NCBI GenBank assembly: GCA_003446665.1
Contig: DMCT01000140.1
Location: forward strand, 17,281 to 27,494
Length of the DNA stretch: 10,214 nt
Direction: 5' to 3'
Source: Synergistaceae bacterium
GTDB taxonomy: Bacteria > Synergistota > Synergistia > Synergistales > Thermovirgaceae
In this document: piece after piece, positions 1 through 6,679 of the stretch
Layout of the letters: each line of letters starts with the position of its first letter
Numbering within the stretch: position 1 is the stretch's first letter
The notes under the pieces: generated by a model
Seen by the model: the letters and a program-made list of their open reading frames with translations, nothing else
Databases searched by the model: none
Told to the model about the DNA's origin: nothing
Position numbers and translations under genes: made by a program

Positions 1-125
1 GCAATTACTTCACCTTCCTGGGGCTTTTCCTTGGCGGTATCGGGAAGCACGATGCCGCCCTTCGTGGTTTCTTCCTGATTGAGAACCTTGACAACAATTC
101 TGTCACCGAGTGGTTTGAGTTTCAT
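1..125 (-). CDS. groES: Co-chaperonin GroES, N-terminal part (cut by window edge)
   Basis: GroES is the heptameric lid of the GroEL chaperonin and assists ATP-driven folding of cytosolic proteins. Only the first 41 codons are in the window. They read [19 protein letters not shown] and continue through a [14 protein letters not shown] segment, which is the classic GroES start including the mobile-loop region. The start is the ATG at 125-123, with a strong ribosome-binding site (AAGGAGGGT, 141-133) seven bases upstream. A sigma-A-like promoter and a perfect CIRCE operator lie just upstream, the usual arrangement for an HrcA-controlled groESL operon, so groEL probably follows beyond the left edge. 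The identification is close to certain despite the truncation. Confidence 0.97.
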   Translation of the reverse strand, partial: MKLKPLGDRIVVKVLNQEETTKGGIVLPDTAKEKPQEGEVI

Positions 126-158
126 GCGTTGCACCCTCCTTGTGCTGCTTTTGAGATG

Positions 159-185
159 TTAGCACTCTTCTTGTTTGAGTGCTAA
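159..185 (-). promoter_or_regulatory. CIRCE operator (HrcA binding site) for groES
   Basis: A perfect inverted repeat has half-sites TTAGCACTC (159-167) and GAGTGCTAA (177-185) separated by nine bases. This matches the CIRCE consensus exactly. CIRCE binds the heat-shock repressor HrcA, whose activity depends on GroEL. Here it lies between the -10 element and the groES ribosome-binding site, so a bound repressor would block transcription start or early elongation. hrcA itself is not in the window. Confidence 0.97.
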
Positions 186-369
186 TTTGCCGCGAATGAT
201 AGTACCTGTGAAGCAGCCCAATCTCAAGACACATGAACACGGATTATGCTTCATTTAGAGCTGTTATCTCGTCATTTATCCGCTATACTATTTTTATCTT
301 CGTTTTTTGCTTACCAAGAAACAGAGATCTTTGGCGGAGGTGAATTTTGGGAGTTGTCCCGTGGAGGTT
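186..369. other. tsaD-groES intergenic region, AT-rich
   Basis: The 244-base gap between the end of tsaD (370) and the start of groES (125) holds the groES ribosome-binding site, operator and promoter in its left half. The right half, about 230-320, is clearly more AT-rich than the genes around it. I see no convincing hairpin plus U-run terminator for tsaD and no conserved small gene. A TATACT-like hexamer near 284-289 on the plus strand has no good -35 partner. The AT-rich stretch may serve as an upstream promoter element for groES, which is inference. Confidence 0.5.
199..227 (-). promoter_or_regulatory. Sigma-A-type promoter of groES
   Basis: Reading the minus strand, a -35 box TTGAGA (227-222) is followed by a 17-base spacer and a -10 box TACTAT (204-199). 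The predicted start of transcription falls around 190-193, a few bases before the CIRCE operator. The boxes match the sigma-70/sigma-A consensus well and the spacing is ideal. This is a sequence-based prediction, strengthened by its position directly upstream of CIRCE and groES. Confidence 0.8.
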
Positions 370-1380
370 TCAGGCAAGCGCCGCGGAAGGGTCGGCGGAA
401 AGGTCCAGCCCGTCCGTGAGGCCTCTTTCGAAACGGCTTCGCCCCGCAGCCGCTATCATGGCCGCATTATCGGTGCAAAGTCGCGCAGGCGGCATAAAAA
501 TTTCCCAGTCGTCTCTTTTTTCGAGCATCCGGCGCAGAAGCGAATTGGAGGCCACGCCACCCGAAACAGCTATCCTCCGCACTCCCGTCAAGCGAACCGC
601 GAGCTCTAGCTTTACCAGAATAGCGCCCACCGCGGCCTTCTGGAAGGAAGCGCAAAGGTCCGCAGGTTCGACTTTACGGCCGGCCTCTTCTTCGTTGCGT
701 AGCCTGGTTAATACAGCCGTTTTGAGACCACTGTAGCTGAACTCGATTTTATCGGTGGATGAAAGTGGTACGGGGAAATCAAAAGCGTCAGGGTCGCCTT
801 TTTCCGCAAGGCGGTCGACGGCAGGACCACCAGGATAAGGCAAGCCCAAAAGTTTGGCCACCTTGTCGTAACATTCTCCTATGGCGTCGTCCCGAGTTTT
901 GCCGAGCAGTTCATAGGTCCCGAAACGGGGGACATGGTACGCTTCCGTGTGCCCTCCGGAAACGACGAGTCCGATGAAGGGTGGTCCAAAATTTTCGTAA
1001 GCCACTACATTGGCGAACATGTGCCCCTCTATGTGATTTACTCCCGTCAGGGGAACTTTCCAGGCCTGCGCAAGCGCCTTCGCGGTCATCACACCTACCA
1101 GAAGAGACCCCATAAGCCCCGGCCCGTAAGTCACGGCCACAAGATCGGGTTTCCGCAGCCCCTTTATTCCCGCTTCACGCAGCACGTCATCAAGAAGCGG
1201 CAACAATATTTCCTGGTGTTTCCGTGAAGCCAGTTCGGGGATTACGCCACCGTACCGCGCGTGTTCCTCCACCTGGCTCGACAGTGCCGAAGCAATGACA
1301 TTGCGCCTTCCTTCGAGCAACGCTACCCCTGTATCGTCGCAACTGGTCTCCACGCCGAGAGTCAGAAAAGGCACGTTCAT
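370..1380 (-). CDS. tsaD: tRNA N6-threonylcarbamoyladenosine (t6A37) transferase TsaD
   Basis: TsaD (Kae1/YgjD/Gcp family) is the catalytic subunit that, with TsaB and TsaE, transfers threonylcarbamoyl from threonylcarbamoyl-AMP to A37 of ANN-decoding tRNAs in the cytosol. The 336-residue product has the usual family length and opens with the ASKHA-fold motif TLGVETSCDDTG. The metal-binding pair H116 and H120 (VNHIEGH) is present, as are FSYSGLKTAV, SGGVASN and the late LCTDNAAMIA motif with its metal-ligand Asp. The frame can extend to a TTG at 1401, but the ATG at 1380 is preferred: it has AGGTG six bases upstream and gives the normal TsaD N-terminus. It starts five bases after the upstream zinc-ribbon gene ends, suggesting cotranscription. 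TsaB and TsaE are not in the window. Confidence 0.97.
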   Translation of the reverse strand: MNVPFLTLGVETSCDDTGVALLEGRRNVIASALSSQVEEHARYGGVIPELASRKHQEILLPLLDDVLREAGIKGLRKPDLVAVTYGPGLMGSLLVGVMTAKALAQAWKVPLTGVNHIEGHMFANVVAYENFGPPFIGLVVSGGHTEAYHVPRFGTYELLGKTRDDAIGECYDKVAKLLGLPYPGGPAVDRLAEKGDPDAFDFPVPLSSTDKIEFSYSGLKTAVLTRLRNEEEAGRKVEPADLCASFQKAAVGAILVKLELAVRLTGVRRIAVSGGVASNSLLRRMLEKRDDWEIFMPPARLCTDNAAMIAAAGRSRFERGLTDGLDLSADPSAALA

Positions 1381-1385
1381 GAAAT

Positions 1386-1589
1386 TCACCTGGAGCCGCA
1401 ACCCGAACAGCCGGCACAGCTTGTCTTACGGCAGCCTGCACGGGACCTTTTTCTCTCGCCCGCTTCGTGTATCAGCACTTTCCCGCCACAGGCGGGACAC
1501 CTGTCCGCAAAAGATTCACAGTCGAATCTCCCGCCACAGCAGGCACACCGATACTTGTGAATCTCTTTTATTTTGTCGGTACCGTCCAT
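1386..1589 (-). CDS. Small FmdB-like zinc-ribbon protein
   Basis: This 67-residue protein carries a zinc ribbon: a CxxC knuckle at C15/C18 (YRCACCGGRF) and a second at C31/C34 (RCPACGG). The spacing resembles the FmdB/Zn_ribbon_8 family of small putative regulatory proteins, but the exact family is not certain. A basic linker (ERKRSR) leads to a Cys-rich tail with C53, C58, C61 and C64 (CAGCSGCG), which could bind a second metal. The ATG at 1589 is preferred, with an AGGGAG-like site upstream; a TTG at 1610 would add seven residues. The start lies 22 bases inside the upstream exported-protein gene and the stop is five bases before tsaD, so it is probably translated as part of that operon. Its function is unknown; the gene looks real from its Cys pattern and tight packing. 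Confidence 0.8.
   Translation of the reverse strand: MDGTDKIKEIHKYRCACCGGRFDCESFADRCPACGGKVLIHEAGERKRSRAGCRKTSCAGCSGCGSR
1387..1391 (-). promoter_or_regulatory. Ribosome-binding site deciding the tsaD start
   Basis: The minus strand reads AGGTG here, six bases before the ATG at 1380. This supports the ATG over the in-frame TTG at 1401. The site overlaps the stop codon of the upstream zinc-ribbon gene (1388-1386), so translation of the two genes may be coupled. Confidence 0.65.
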
Positions 1590-2110
1590 GTCACACTCTC
1601 TCCCTGACAACTGAAAATTACCTCCCCACCGGGTTTGATGTATTCCCCCGAAACCGCAAAAGCCAACGTACCCTTGTAACCGCTTGGCAGGTCGCCGACG
1701 GGGACGTAGTCCTTTTTTGTGACAATATCGTCTTCGGTGACAGGCCGTCCGTTTACGGAAATCATGTCCGGTTTGAAGGTCCAGGGTTTGAAGGTCTCGA
1801 AACTAAGAATGAAAAGTGCGTCCTTTCCTACCTTTTCGGAACCCAGGTAGTTTACATTCCATTGGAGCCACTCGGGCGCTTCCGGGTTTCTTTTAACCGC
1901 TTCAAAAAGGGGCCTGTCCACGTAAATGAAATCAAGGCGTGCCCTTGCGCCCAGGATCATGTCTCCAAGCACCTGGCCCTCCAGGTACAACCTGGCTGTT
2001 CTTTGTGAAACCAGATCATCCAGGTTTTTCCCGTCCGCCGCGCAGGCGACGGTCAGTACAAAGAACATCAATACCCCCAGAAGACCTTGGCGCCATAGTG
2101 GACTTTTCAT
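1568..2110 (-). CDS. Exported protein of unknown function
   Basis: I do not recognise this 180-residue protein. It starts with an evident Sec signal peptide: a basic MKSPLWRQG, a hydrophobic core GLLGVLMFFVLTV, and a likely signal peptidase I site after ACA at about residue 24. The Cys there is preceded by TVA, a poor lipobox, so a lipoprotein is less likely but possible. The mature part begins with an acidic/polar stretch (DDLVSQRTARLYLEGQVLGDMILGARARLDFIYVD). It continues as alternating hydrophobic and polar segments rich in Gly, Pro and aromatics, which suggests a beta-sandwich; that is inference. The ATG at 2110 has a GGGAGGG site upstream. It lies 37 bases after murJ and overlaps the zinc-ribbon gene by 22 bases, so it probably belongs to the murJ-tsaD transcript and acts in the periplasm or envelope. 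Confidence 0.85.
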   Translation of the reverse strand: MKSPLWRQGLLGVLMFFVLTVACAADGKNLDDLVSQRTARLYLEGQVLGDMILGARARLDFIYVDRPLFEAVKRNPEAPEWLQWNVNYLGSEKVGKDALFILSFETFKPWTFKPDMISVNGRPVTEDDIVTKKDYVPVGDLPSGYKGTLAFAVSGEYIKPGGEVIFSCQGESVTWTVPTK

Positions 2111-2147
2111 AATTCTTCGTCCCTCCCGGCCGTTTCAGCCCAGATTT

Positions 2148-3719
2148 TTATCCCTTTCCGCCCGTTTCGTGTCGCGATTTTTCCAGAAAGATTTCCCTTA
2201 TCCATTCCCATTCGTCGCTTTTTCCAAGCCAGGTCACAAATCCGTAAATGGAAGCCCCCATGAAAATCGGCATTACCATCCATCCGCCACGAAAAAGTAT
2301 ACCCATTCGCAAAGGATAGGGTAGCACATTTTTGAAAAGCCACACCGCAACGACCATGACGAGTACTCCGAGTACCACCGGTTTCAGCCACCCGATTTTA
2401 AAGGGCATCTCGAGGCCGCAACGTCTTCGCAACAGGAAACCCGCAAAAACTGCCGAAGCGGTAAACGAACAAGACGCCCCAAGCGCCAGTCCCGCGTAGG
2501 CCAGAGGTTTCATAAAAAGAAGGCCGAAAGCGAAATAGGTCACGACACTCGTGATCGCGACGTACATCGCCTCACGAGGCAATCCTTTTGCGTGAAAGGC
2601 TCGCAGCAGCACATTCATGGAAGCCATACCCGGCAAACCCAGGGCGAACATGGCGAGGCTCATCGAAGTAGCATGCCAGGCCCATTCTCCAAAAGCTCCC
2701 CTCACAAAAAGAAGGTGAACGATTTCGTCACTGAAAATAACCAGACCGGCGGTGACAGGAAGGACTATGAACATGGCAAAACGCAGCGCGTCTTCTATAC
2801 CTCGTCTGTAGGCATCCTCGCTTACAAGCAGCTGTCGGGCCAAAAGTGGCAAAATGGCCTGGCTTATGGCTACGACGAAAAGCCCCAGAGGAAGCTGCAG
2901 TATACGGTCGGCATAGTTGAGCACGGATATGGAACCCTCCTGCAGGAAAGAACCCAGAACCCGACTTAAAACGGGTATCAGCTGATTTATTGAAAGTCCG
3001 GCCGCGTAAGGGAAAAAGAGTTTCAAAACCTTCTTCAGTTCCTCGTTGTCAGCATCGGGTAAGGCAGGAGTCAGGGGCATTCCGTATTTTTTCGTCCAGC
3101 ACCACTGAAGTGCGCACTGCGCGGCTCCTCCTACCAAAACCGCCAGGGCGAGGCTTTTTATACCCATTTTTGGTGCTAGAATCAGAACCAGCAGTATGAA
3201 GACGCCGTTGCTGACGGCGGGAGCGAAAGCCGGAACGAAAAAACATCCCATGCTGTTGAGTACGCCCATCGCAAGGGCCGCTACCGAAATAAACAGCATA
3301 AAGGGAAACATGGTCCGCGTCAGGGAAACGGCCTGACGAGCGTTTTCCGCCGAAAAACCGGGCGCTAAAATGGTCACCAGCCAAGGTGCGAATGCAATGC
3401 CGAGAACGACCAAAAGTCCGGCCGCGACCAAAAGGACCGTAAAAGTCTGCCTGACGAGCTTTCTCGCCTTTTCGGCTCCGTCACGCTCCAGGGACTGGGA
3501 AAAAACCGGCACGAAAGCCGCGGACAGGGCGCCTTCCGCCAAAAGCCTCCTGGAGAGATTGGCAAGCGTGTAGGCAACCAGAAAGGCATCCAGGTGACCC
3601 GAAGCGCCGAAGAAAGCCGCTACCAGTATCTCCCTGACAAGACCCAGTATCCTGCTAAGAAAGGTTCCCGCCATCATCCTTAGCGAGTGGCGTACCATTC
3701 GGGAACCGCTTGACGCCAT
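2148..3719 (-). CDS. murJ: Lipid II flippase MurJ (MviN family)
   Basis: MurJ is an inner-membrane MOP-superfamily transporter that flips undecaprenyl-linked peptidoglycan precursor (lipid II) to the periplasmic side. The 523-residue product has the expected length and about 14 hydrophobic segments. Its N-terminus carries the family signature: SRILGLVRE (R23, R29), then FGASGHLDAFLVAYTLANLSRRLLAEGALSAAFVPVF in which R57/R58 correspond to the conserved Arg pair lining the central cavity. The ATG at 3719 is chosen because GGGGAG lies seven bases upstream; an internal ATG at 3698 has a weaker site. It is divergent from the hydrogenase protease gene with only 42 bases between starts, so its promoter must lie there or within that gene; I could not identify convincing boxes. 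It probably leads the operon with the exported protein, zinc ribbon and tsaD. Confidence 0.97.
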   Translation of the reverse strand: MASSGSRMVRHSLRMMAGTFLSRILGLVREILVAAFFGASGHLDAFLVAYTLANLSRRLLAEGALSAAFVPVFSQSLERDGAEKARKLVRQTFTVLLVAAGLLVVLGIAFAPWLVTILAPGFSAENARQAVSLTRTMFPFMLFISVAALAMGVLNSMGCFFVPAFAPAVSNGVFILLVLILAPKMGIKSLALAVLVGGAAQCALQWCWTKKYGMPLTPALPDADNEELKKVLKLFFPYAAGLSINQLIPVLSRVLGSFLQEGSISVLNYADRILQLPLGLFVVAISQAILPLLARQLLVSEDAYRRGIEDALRFAMFIVLPVTAGLVIFSDEIVHLLFVRGAFGEWAWHATSMSLAMFALGLPGMASMNVLLRAFHAKGLPREAMYVAITSVVTYFAFGLLFMKPLAYAGLALGASCSFTASAVFAGFLLRRRCGLEMPFKIGWLKPVVLGVLVMVVAVWLFKNVLPYPLRMGILFRGGWMVMPIFMGASIYGFVTWLGKSDEWEWIREIFLEKSRHETGGKG

Positions 3720-3761
3720 TTACTATCTCCCCTGTCGATCCGGCAGAAAGGATGTGTCACG

Positions 3762-4238
3762 ATGCAAGGCAAAACCGTCCTGTGGGGCCTCGGGAACGAA
3801 CTTCTAGGCGACGACGCCGCCGGAATCATAGCCGCAAGGCGCATATCCGATACCGCGCCAAAAGGCTGGACCATATCTGAATGCGGTACCGTACCGGAAA
3901 ATTTCCTTCGTGACCTGGCCAAAGACGAAGTCCAGAGACTCATCGTCGTAGACGCGGCAGACATGGGACTTGAACCGGGCGAAATCAGGCTTCTGACCCT
4001 GGACGACGCTAAAGACTTCAGCTTCTCGACCCACGGACTTGCGCTTTCGCTCCTTCTGGAACCCTACGCTAATTTCCTGGAAATCGTAATTATTGCAATC
4101 CAGCCTCTGACAATCGCACCAGGAAACGGCCTGTCAGAAGCGGTAAAAAAGGCCGTTGATTCCATCATTTCGGCCGTCCCGAACGGTTCATGGAAAAACT
4201 ATCCACGGCTTCACCAGGAGAAGCGCTCGCCAAGGTAG
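3762..4238 (+). CDS. Hydrogenase maturation protease, HycI type (peptidase family M52)
   Basis: M52 endopeptidases clip the C-terminal tail of the [NiFe]-hydrogenase large subunit once nickel is inserted. The 158-residue product aligns by eye with E. coli HycI along nearly its full length, including [11 protein letters not shown], the PENFLRDL segment, [17 protein letters not shown] and the IQP motif. The nickel-sensing residues of HycI (D16, D62, H90) correspond to D18, D64 and H91 here, so an active enzyme is expected. The ATG at 3762 follows a weak AAAGGA site. It is the only plus-strand gene in the window and has no hydrogenase structural or hyp genes beside it. Its last 28 bases overlap the 3' end of lptB tail to tail. 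Hydrogenase membership of group 3/4 would be typical of HycI-like proteins but cannot be told from this window. Confidence 0.9.
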   Translation: MQGKTVLWGLGNELLGDDAAGIIAARRISDTAPKGWTISECGTVPENFLRDLAKDEVQRLIVVDAADMGLEPGEIRLLTLDDAKDFSFSTHGLALSLLLEPYANFLEIVIIAIQPLTIAPGNGLSEAVKKAVDSIISAVPNGSWKNYPRLHQEKRSPR

Positions 4239-4939
4239 AATTTCCTGGCCACATCGCTTTCGGCCACCTCTTCTGGTGACCCTTCTATCAGGATGCTTCC
4301 CTGGTGTATGAGATATGTCCTGTCCGTTATCGCCAAAGTCTCCCTGACGCTGTGATCGGTAAGCAGTATCCCGTAGCCCTTCGTCCTGAGACCCAGTATG
4401 ATCTGCTGTATGTCGTAGACAGCTATGGGGTCAATACCGCTGAAAGGCTCGTCGAGAAGTATGAAAGCGGGGTCTATGGCGAGGCTTCTGGCTATCTCGA
4501 GACGACGCCGCTCTCCCCCGCTCAGGGCATAACCCGGCAGGTCGGCCACTTCCTGCAGGTTGAACTCCTCTATAAGTCTTTCGGTAATCTCCTCTTTCTT
4601 TTCCTCGTCGATCCCCTGCTCCTCAAGAACGAGGTGCAGGTTTTTTTCGACGGTCAGGTTGCGGAATGCCGAGGCCTCCTGCGGCAAGTAGCCGATCCCG
4701 AGCCTTGCCCGCTTGTACATGGGCAGTTCCGTCAAATCGTCGTTGTCTATGAGAACCCTGCCTCCATCAGGCTTGACAATACCCAGGACCATGTAGAAGG
4801 TGGTGGTTTTCCCTGCCCCGTTAGGGCCCAAAAGTCCAACAATCTCCCCTTGCCTGACGGTAAGGTTGACCGAGGAGACCACCGTCCGCCCCTTGTAGGA
4901 CTTGCTGAGGTTCCTGGCCCAAAGATACTTTCCGCTCAT
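4211..4939 (-). CDS. lptB: Lipopolysaccharide export ABC transporter ATPase LptB
   Basis: LptB is the cytoplasmic ATPase of the LptB2FGC complex that extracts lipopolysaccharide from the inner membrane. The 242-residue protein is highly typical: Walker [10 protein letters not shown] (residues 38-46), the Q-loop region [10 protein letters not shown] signature [15 protein letters not shown], Walker [13 protein letters not shown] and H-loop [11 protein letters not shown]. The YLPQEAS and ITDRTYLI segments separate it from generic ABC ATPases such as LivF. The ATG at 4939 lies four bases after the lptA stop and gives the usual N-terminus. A GTG at 4954, in frame and overlapping lptA, would add five residues but has no better-placed ribosome site. 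The 3' end overlaps the convergent hydrogenase protease gene by 28 bases. lptC, lptF and lptG are not in the window. Confidence 0.97.
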   Translation of the reverse strand: MSGKYLWARNLSKSYKGRTVVSSVNLTVRQGEIVGLLGPNGAGKTTTFYMVLGIVKPDGGRVLIDNDDLTELPMYKRARLGIGYLPQEASAFRNLTVEKNLHLVLEEQGIDEEKKEEITERLIEEFNLQEVADLPGYALSGGERRRLEIARSLAIDPAFILLDEPFSGIDPIAVYDIQQIILGLRTKGYGILLTDHSVRETLAITDRTYLIHQGSILIEGSPEEVAESDVARKFYLGERFSW

Positions 4940-4943
4940 AAGC

Positions 4944-5600
4944 TTAAGATTCACTCTCCATTTCGACGACGATCCTGGGGTTTCCTTCCGCTTCTATACG
5001 GCCGGACTCAAGCCTGTAAATTATCCTGTCGGCCGTAAGAGTCCTGCCCGGTTGCACCGCTTTGGCTTCACCGTAAAAGACCAGAGTCCCGGCAGGTTTG
5101 TTGTAATCGGCCCTTTTCGACGTTACCGTGGTAGGGCGCCCATCGGAGGTAGTGGTATCGGCCTTTACATTTCCCCTGGCCTCCAGGGTGACGAATACAC
5201 CTTCCCTTAGAAGACCTCTTACCTCGTCGGCCCTCAAAACCACGTTCATTTCCGCGTCCTCGAAACGTTTCACGTTTTTCGCAAGGATGCGCCTGTCATC
5301 ATCTTTTGTCTCGGATTCCATTTCATCGCACCGGATCTTGCGGAGCCCACCTTCCCAAAAGGCATCCACATCGCCCGAAAGTCTCATGAAAGTGCCGTCG
5401 ACAGAAGCTTCTCCACGCTTTGACACGGCCTCCATGTCCTGTCCGGTTATCTTTACGTTCCCCTCCGCCCTGATCATGTCGGCTCCGGGATCGTAAACCA
5501 GCGTGTCCGATACCATCTCAAAAGTCTCCGCCGAAGCTGAAAATGCGAGAAAAAGCGCAAGAGACAGGCTCAAAAAGGCTACCGCAAAGGTCCGTCTCAT
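4944..5600 (-). CDS. lptA: Periplasmic lipopolysaccharide transport protein LptA (OstA-like)
   Basis: LptA forms the periplasmic beta-jellyroll bridge that carries lipopolysaccharide from LptC to LptD. The 218-residue product has a clear signal peptide: MRRTF, a hydrophobic core, then a likely cleavage after SASA at about residue 24. Repeating OstA-type strands follow, such as [37 protein letters not shown] and [50 protein letters not shown]. The strand pattern plus the adjacent lptB make the call solid even though sequence conservation in this family is low. The ATG at 5600 follows immediately after an in-frame TGA, so no longer start exists. A GGAGG-like site is rather far upstream (about 15 bases), so initiation may be modest. 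It lies 83 bases after asd, with possible read-through from the threonine operon. Confidence 0.92.
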   Translation of the reverse strand: MRRTFAVAFLSLSLALFLAFSASAETFEMVSDTLVYDPGADMIRAEGNVKITGQDMEAVSKRGEASVDGTFMRLSGDVDAFWEGGLRKIRCDEMESETKDDDRRILAKNVKRFEDAEMNVVLRADEVRGLLREGVFVTLEARGNVKADTTTSDGRPTTVTSKRADYNKPAGTLVFYGEAKAVQPGRTLTADRIIYRLESGRIEAEGNPRIVVEMESES

Positions 5601-5602
5601 TC

Positions 5603-5650
5603 AATACAACACCCGCCCTCCGATTTGGTCCAAAGGAATACAACACCGCC
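5603..5650. repeat. Short direct repeat between asd and lptA
   Basis: Two nearly identical copies lie in the 83-base asd-lptA gap: AATACAACACCCGCC at 5603-5617 and AATACAACACCGCC at 5637-5650 on the plus strand, with starts 34 bases apart. They differ by one C. On the minus strand they read GGCGG(G)TGTTGTATT, placed between the possible -10 box and the lptA start. They could be a local duplication or a paired protein-binding site, but nothing identifies a regulator. Confidence 0.5.
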
Positions 5651-5651
5651 T

Positions 5652-5680
5652 ATTCTACCCCAGGAGAAGACTCTTTTCAC
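5652..5680 (-). promoter_or_regulatory. Possible promoter for lptAB
   Basis: On the minus strand, GTGAAA (5680-5675), a 17-base spacer and TAGAAT (5657-5652) lie 52 bases before the lptA start, straddling the gap just after the asd stop. The -10 is good (five of six) and the -35 is moderate (four of six). It would let lptAB be expressed independently of the threonine T-box, which makes biological sense for an essential envelope function. It is a weak prediction from sequence alone. Confidence 0.35.
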
Positions 5681-5683
5681 CGT

Positions 5684-6679
5684 TTATCGCAAAAACAGGG
5701 TTTCGGCTATCTGTACGGCATTGAGGGCGGCCCCTTTTCGCAGGTTATCCGCCACCACCCACATGGAAAGCGCCTTTTCCCTTCCCGTATCGCGCCTTAT
5801 CCTCCCAACGAAAACAGGGTCCTTTCCGGCCGCTTCACGGCATGTGGCATAATTTCCGTCAAGGCATTCGTCTACGCACCTTACCCCGGGTGCTTCCCGC
5901 AAGACATGCCGGGCCGATTCGGGCGAAACATCCTTCCCGAAGGCGGCCACGATGGACTCGGCATGGCCGCGAAAGACCGGTACTCTAACAGTCGTGCAGC
6001 TCACGGCAAGATCGGGAAGATGAAAAATCTTCCGCGATTCGTTGATCATCTTTCTCTCCTCTTCGCTTACGCCTTCCTTGTCGATCGAACCGATCTCAGG
6101 CAGCACGTCGAAAGCTATGGGCCTTGTATAAGGACCTGCCTCGGGTTTTTCCCCTTTAAGCACGGCCTTCGACCCTTCCGAAAGGGCTTCTATACCCCGC
6201 CGGCCCGTTCCTGAAACGGACTGGAAGGTAACTACCGACATCGATTCGAGCCAGGCGGCGTCGTGAAGCGGTTTGAGAGCCACCACCGCCTGTATGGTGG
6301 CGCAGTTAGGGTTGGCTATTATTCCGCGGTGGAAGTCGAGGTCCTTCGGGTTCACTTCGGGAACTACCAGTGGTACGTCGGGGGCCATCCTCCATGCCGA
6401 GCTGTTGTCTATCACGACTGCTCCACTAGAGGCAGCTCGCGGGGCCCAGGTTCTGGAGGTATCGCTTCCCGCGGAAAACAGCGCGCAATCCACACCGTGG
6501 AAAGAGCTTTCGTCGACGGCCTCGACGACGATATCCCTGCCGCGGAAAGGGACCTTTTGCCCGGCAGACCGGCTCGATGCAAGAGGTAAAAGTTCTCCGA
6601 CGGGAAAGCCCCTTTCTTCCAGGACCTTTATCATTTCCCTACCAACAAGCCCGGTGGCTCCAAGCACGGCTACCCTCAC
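5684..6679 (-). CDS. asd: Aspartate-semialdehyde dehydrogenase
   Basis: Asd reduces aspartyl-4-phosphate to aspartate semialdehyde with NADPH, the branch point toward threonine/methionine and toward lysine/diaminopimelate. The 331-residue protein starts with the Rossmann motif VLGATGLVG (residues 5-13). It has the catalytic Cys at C126 in NPNCATIQ, the conserved QSVSGTGRRG loop at about 153-162, the substrate-binding ER at 208-209 in EEERKMINESRKI, and the active-site His at H239 in RVPVFRGHAESI. Length and motifs fit the usual bacterial enzyme. The start is a GTG at 6679 whose first bases overlap the lysC stop (GTGA, 6679-6676), preceded by a strong GGAGGGG site, so it is translationally coupled to lysC. 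It is the last gene of the thrC-thrB-lysC-asd operon. Confidence 0.97.
   Translation of the reverse strand: MRVAVLGATGLVGREMIKVLEERGFPVGELLPLASSRSAGQKVPFRGRDIVVEAVDESSFHGVDCALFSAGSDTSRTWAPRAASSGAVVIDNSSAWRMAPDVPLVVPEVNPKDLDFHRGIIANPNCATIQAVVALKPLHDAAWLESMSVVTFQSVSGTGRRGIEALSEGSKAVLKGEKPEAGPYTRPIAFDVLPEIGSIDKEGVSEEERKMINESRKIFHLPDLAVSCTTVRVPVFRGHAESIVAAFGKDVSPESARHVLREAPGVRCVDECLDGNYATCREAAGKDPVFVGRIRRDTGREKALSMWVVADNLRKGAALNAVQIAETLFLR

Noticed and set aside
284..289. TATACT hexamer as a plus-strand promoter
   Set aside because: No acceptable -35 box at 16-18 bases and no gene downstream on that strand.
1381..1401. TTG start at 1401 for tsaD
   Set aside because: The ATG at 1380 has AGGTG at ideal spacing and matches the usual start of TsaD proteins.
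1295..2008. Plus-strand open frame of 237 codons
   Set aside because: It is antisense to the exported protein, zinc-ribbon and tsaD genes, with a low-plausibility composition and no recognisable motif.
3709..3735. TTGACG as the -35 box of a promoter for the hydrogenase protease gene
   Set aside because: No -10-like hexamer occurs at 16-18 bases downstream; the region offers no convincing promoter for either divergent gene.
4940..4954. GTG start at 4954 for lptB
   Set aside because: It overlaps lptA and has no properly spaced ribosome-binding site; the ATG at 4939 gives the normal LptB N-terminus. The choice is not fully certain.
4304..5038. Long plus-strand open frame of 244 codons
   Set aside because: It lies antisense to lptB and lptA, which have unmistakable motifs; its translation shows no coherent domain.
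5543..6214. Plus-strand open frame of 223 codons
   Set aside because: It is antisense to lptA and asd, where the catalytic motifs on the minus strand are clear.
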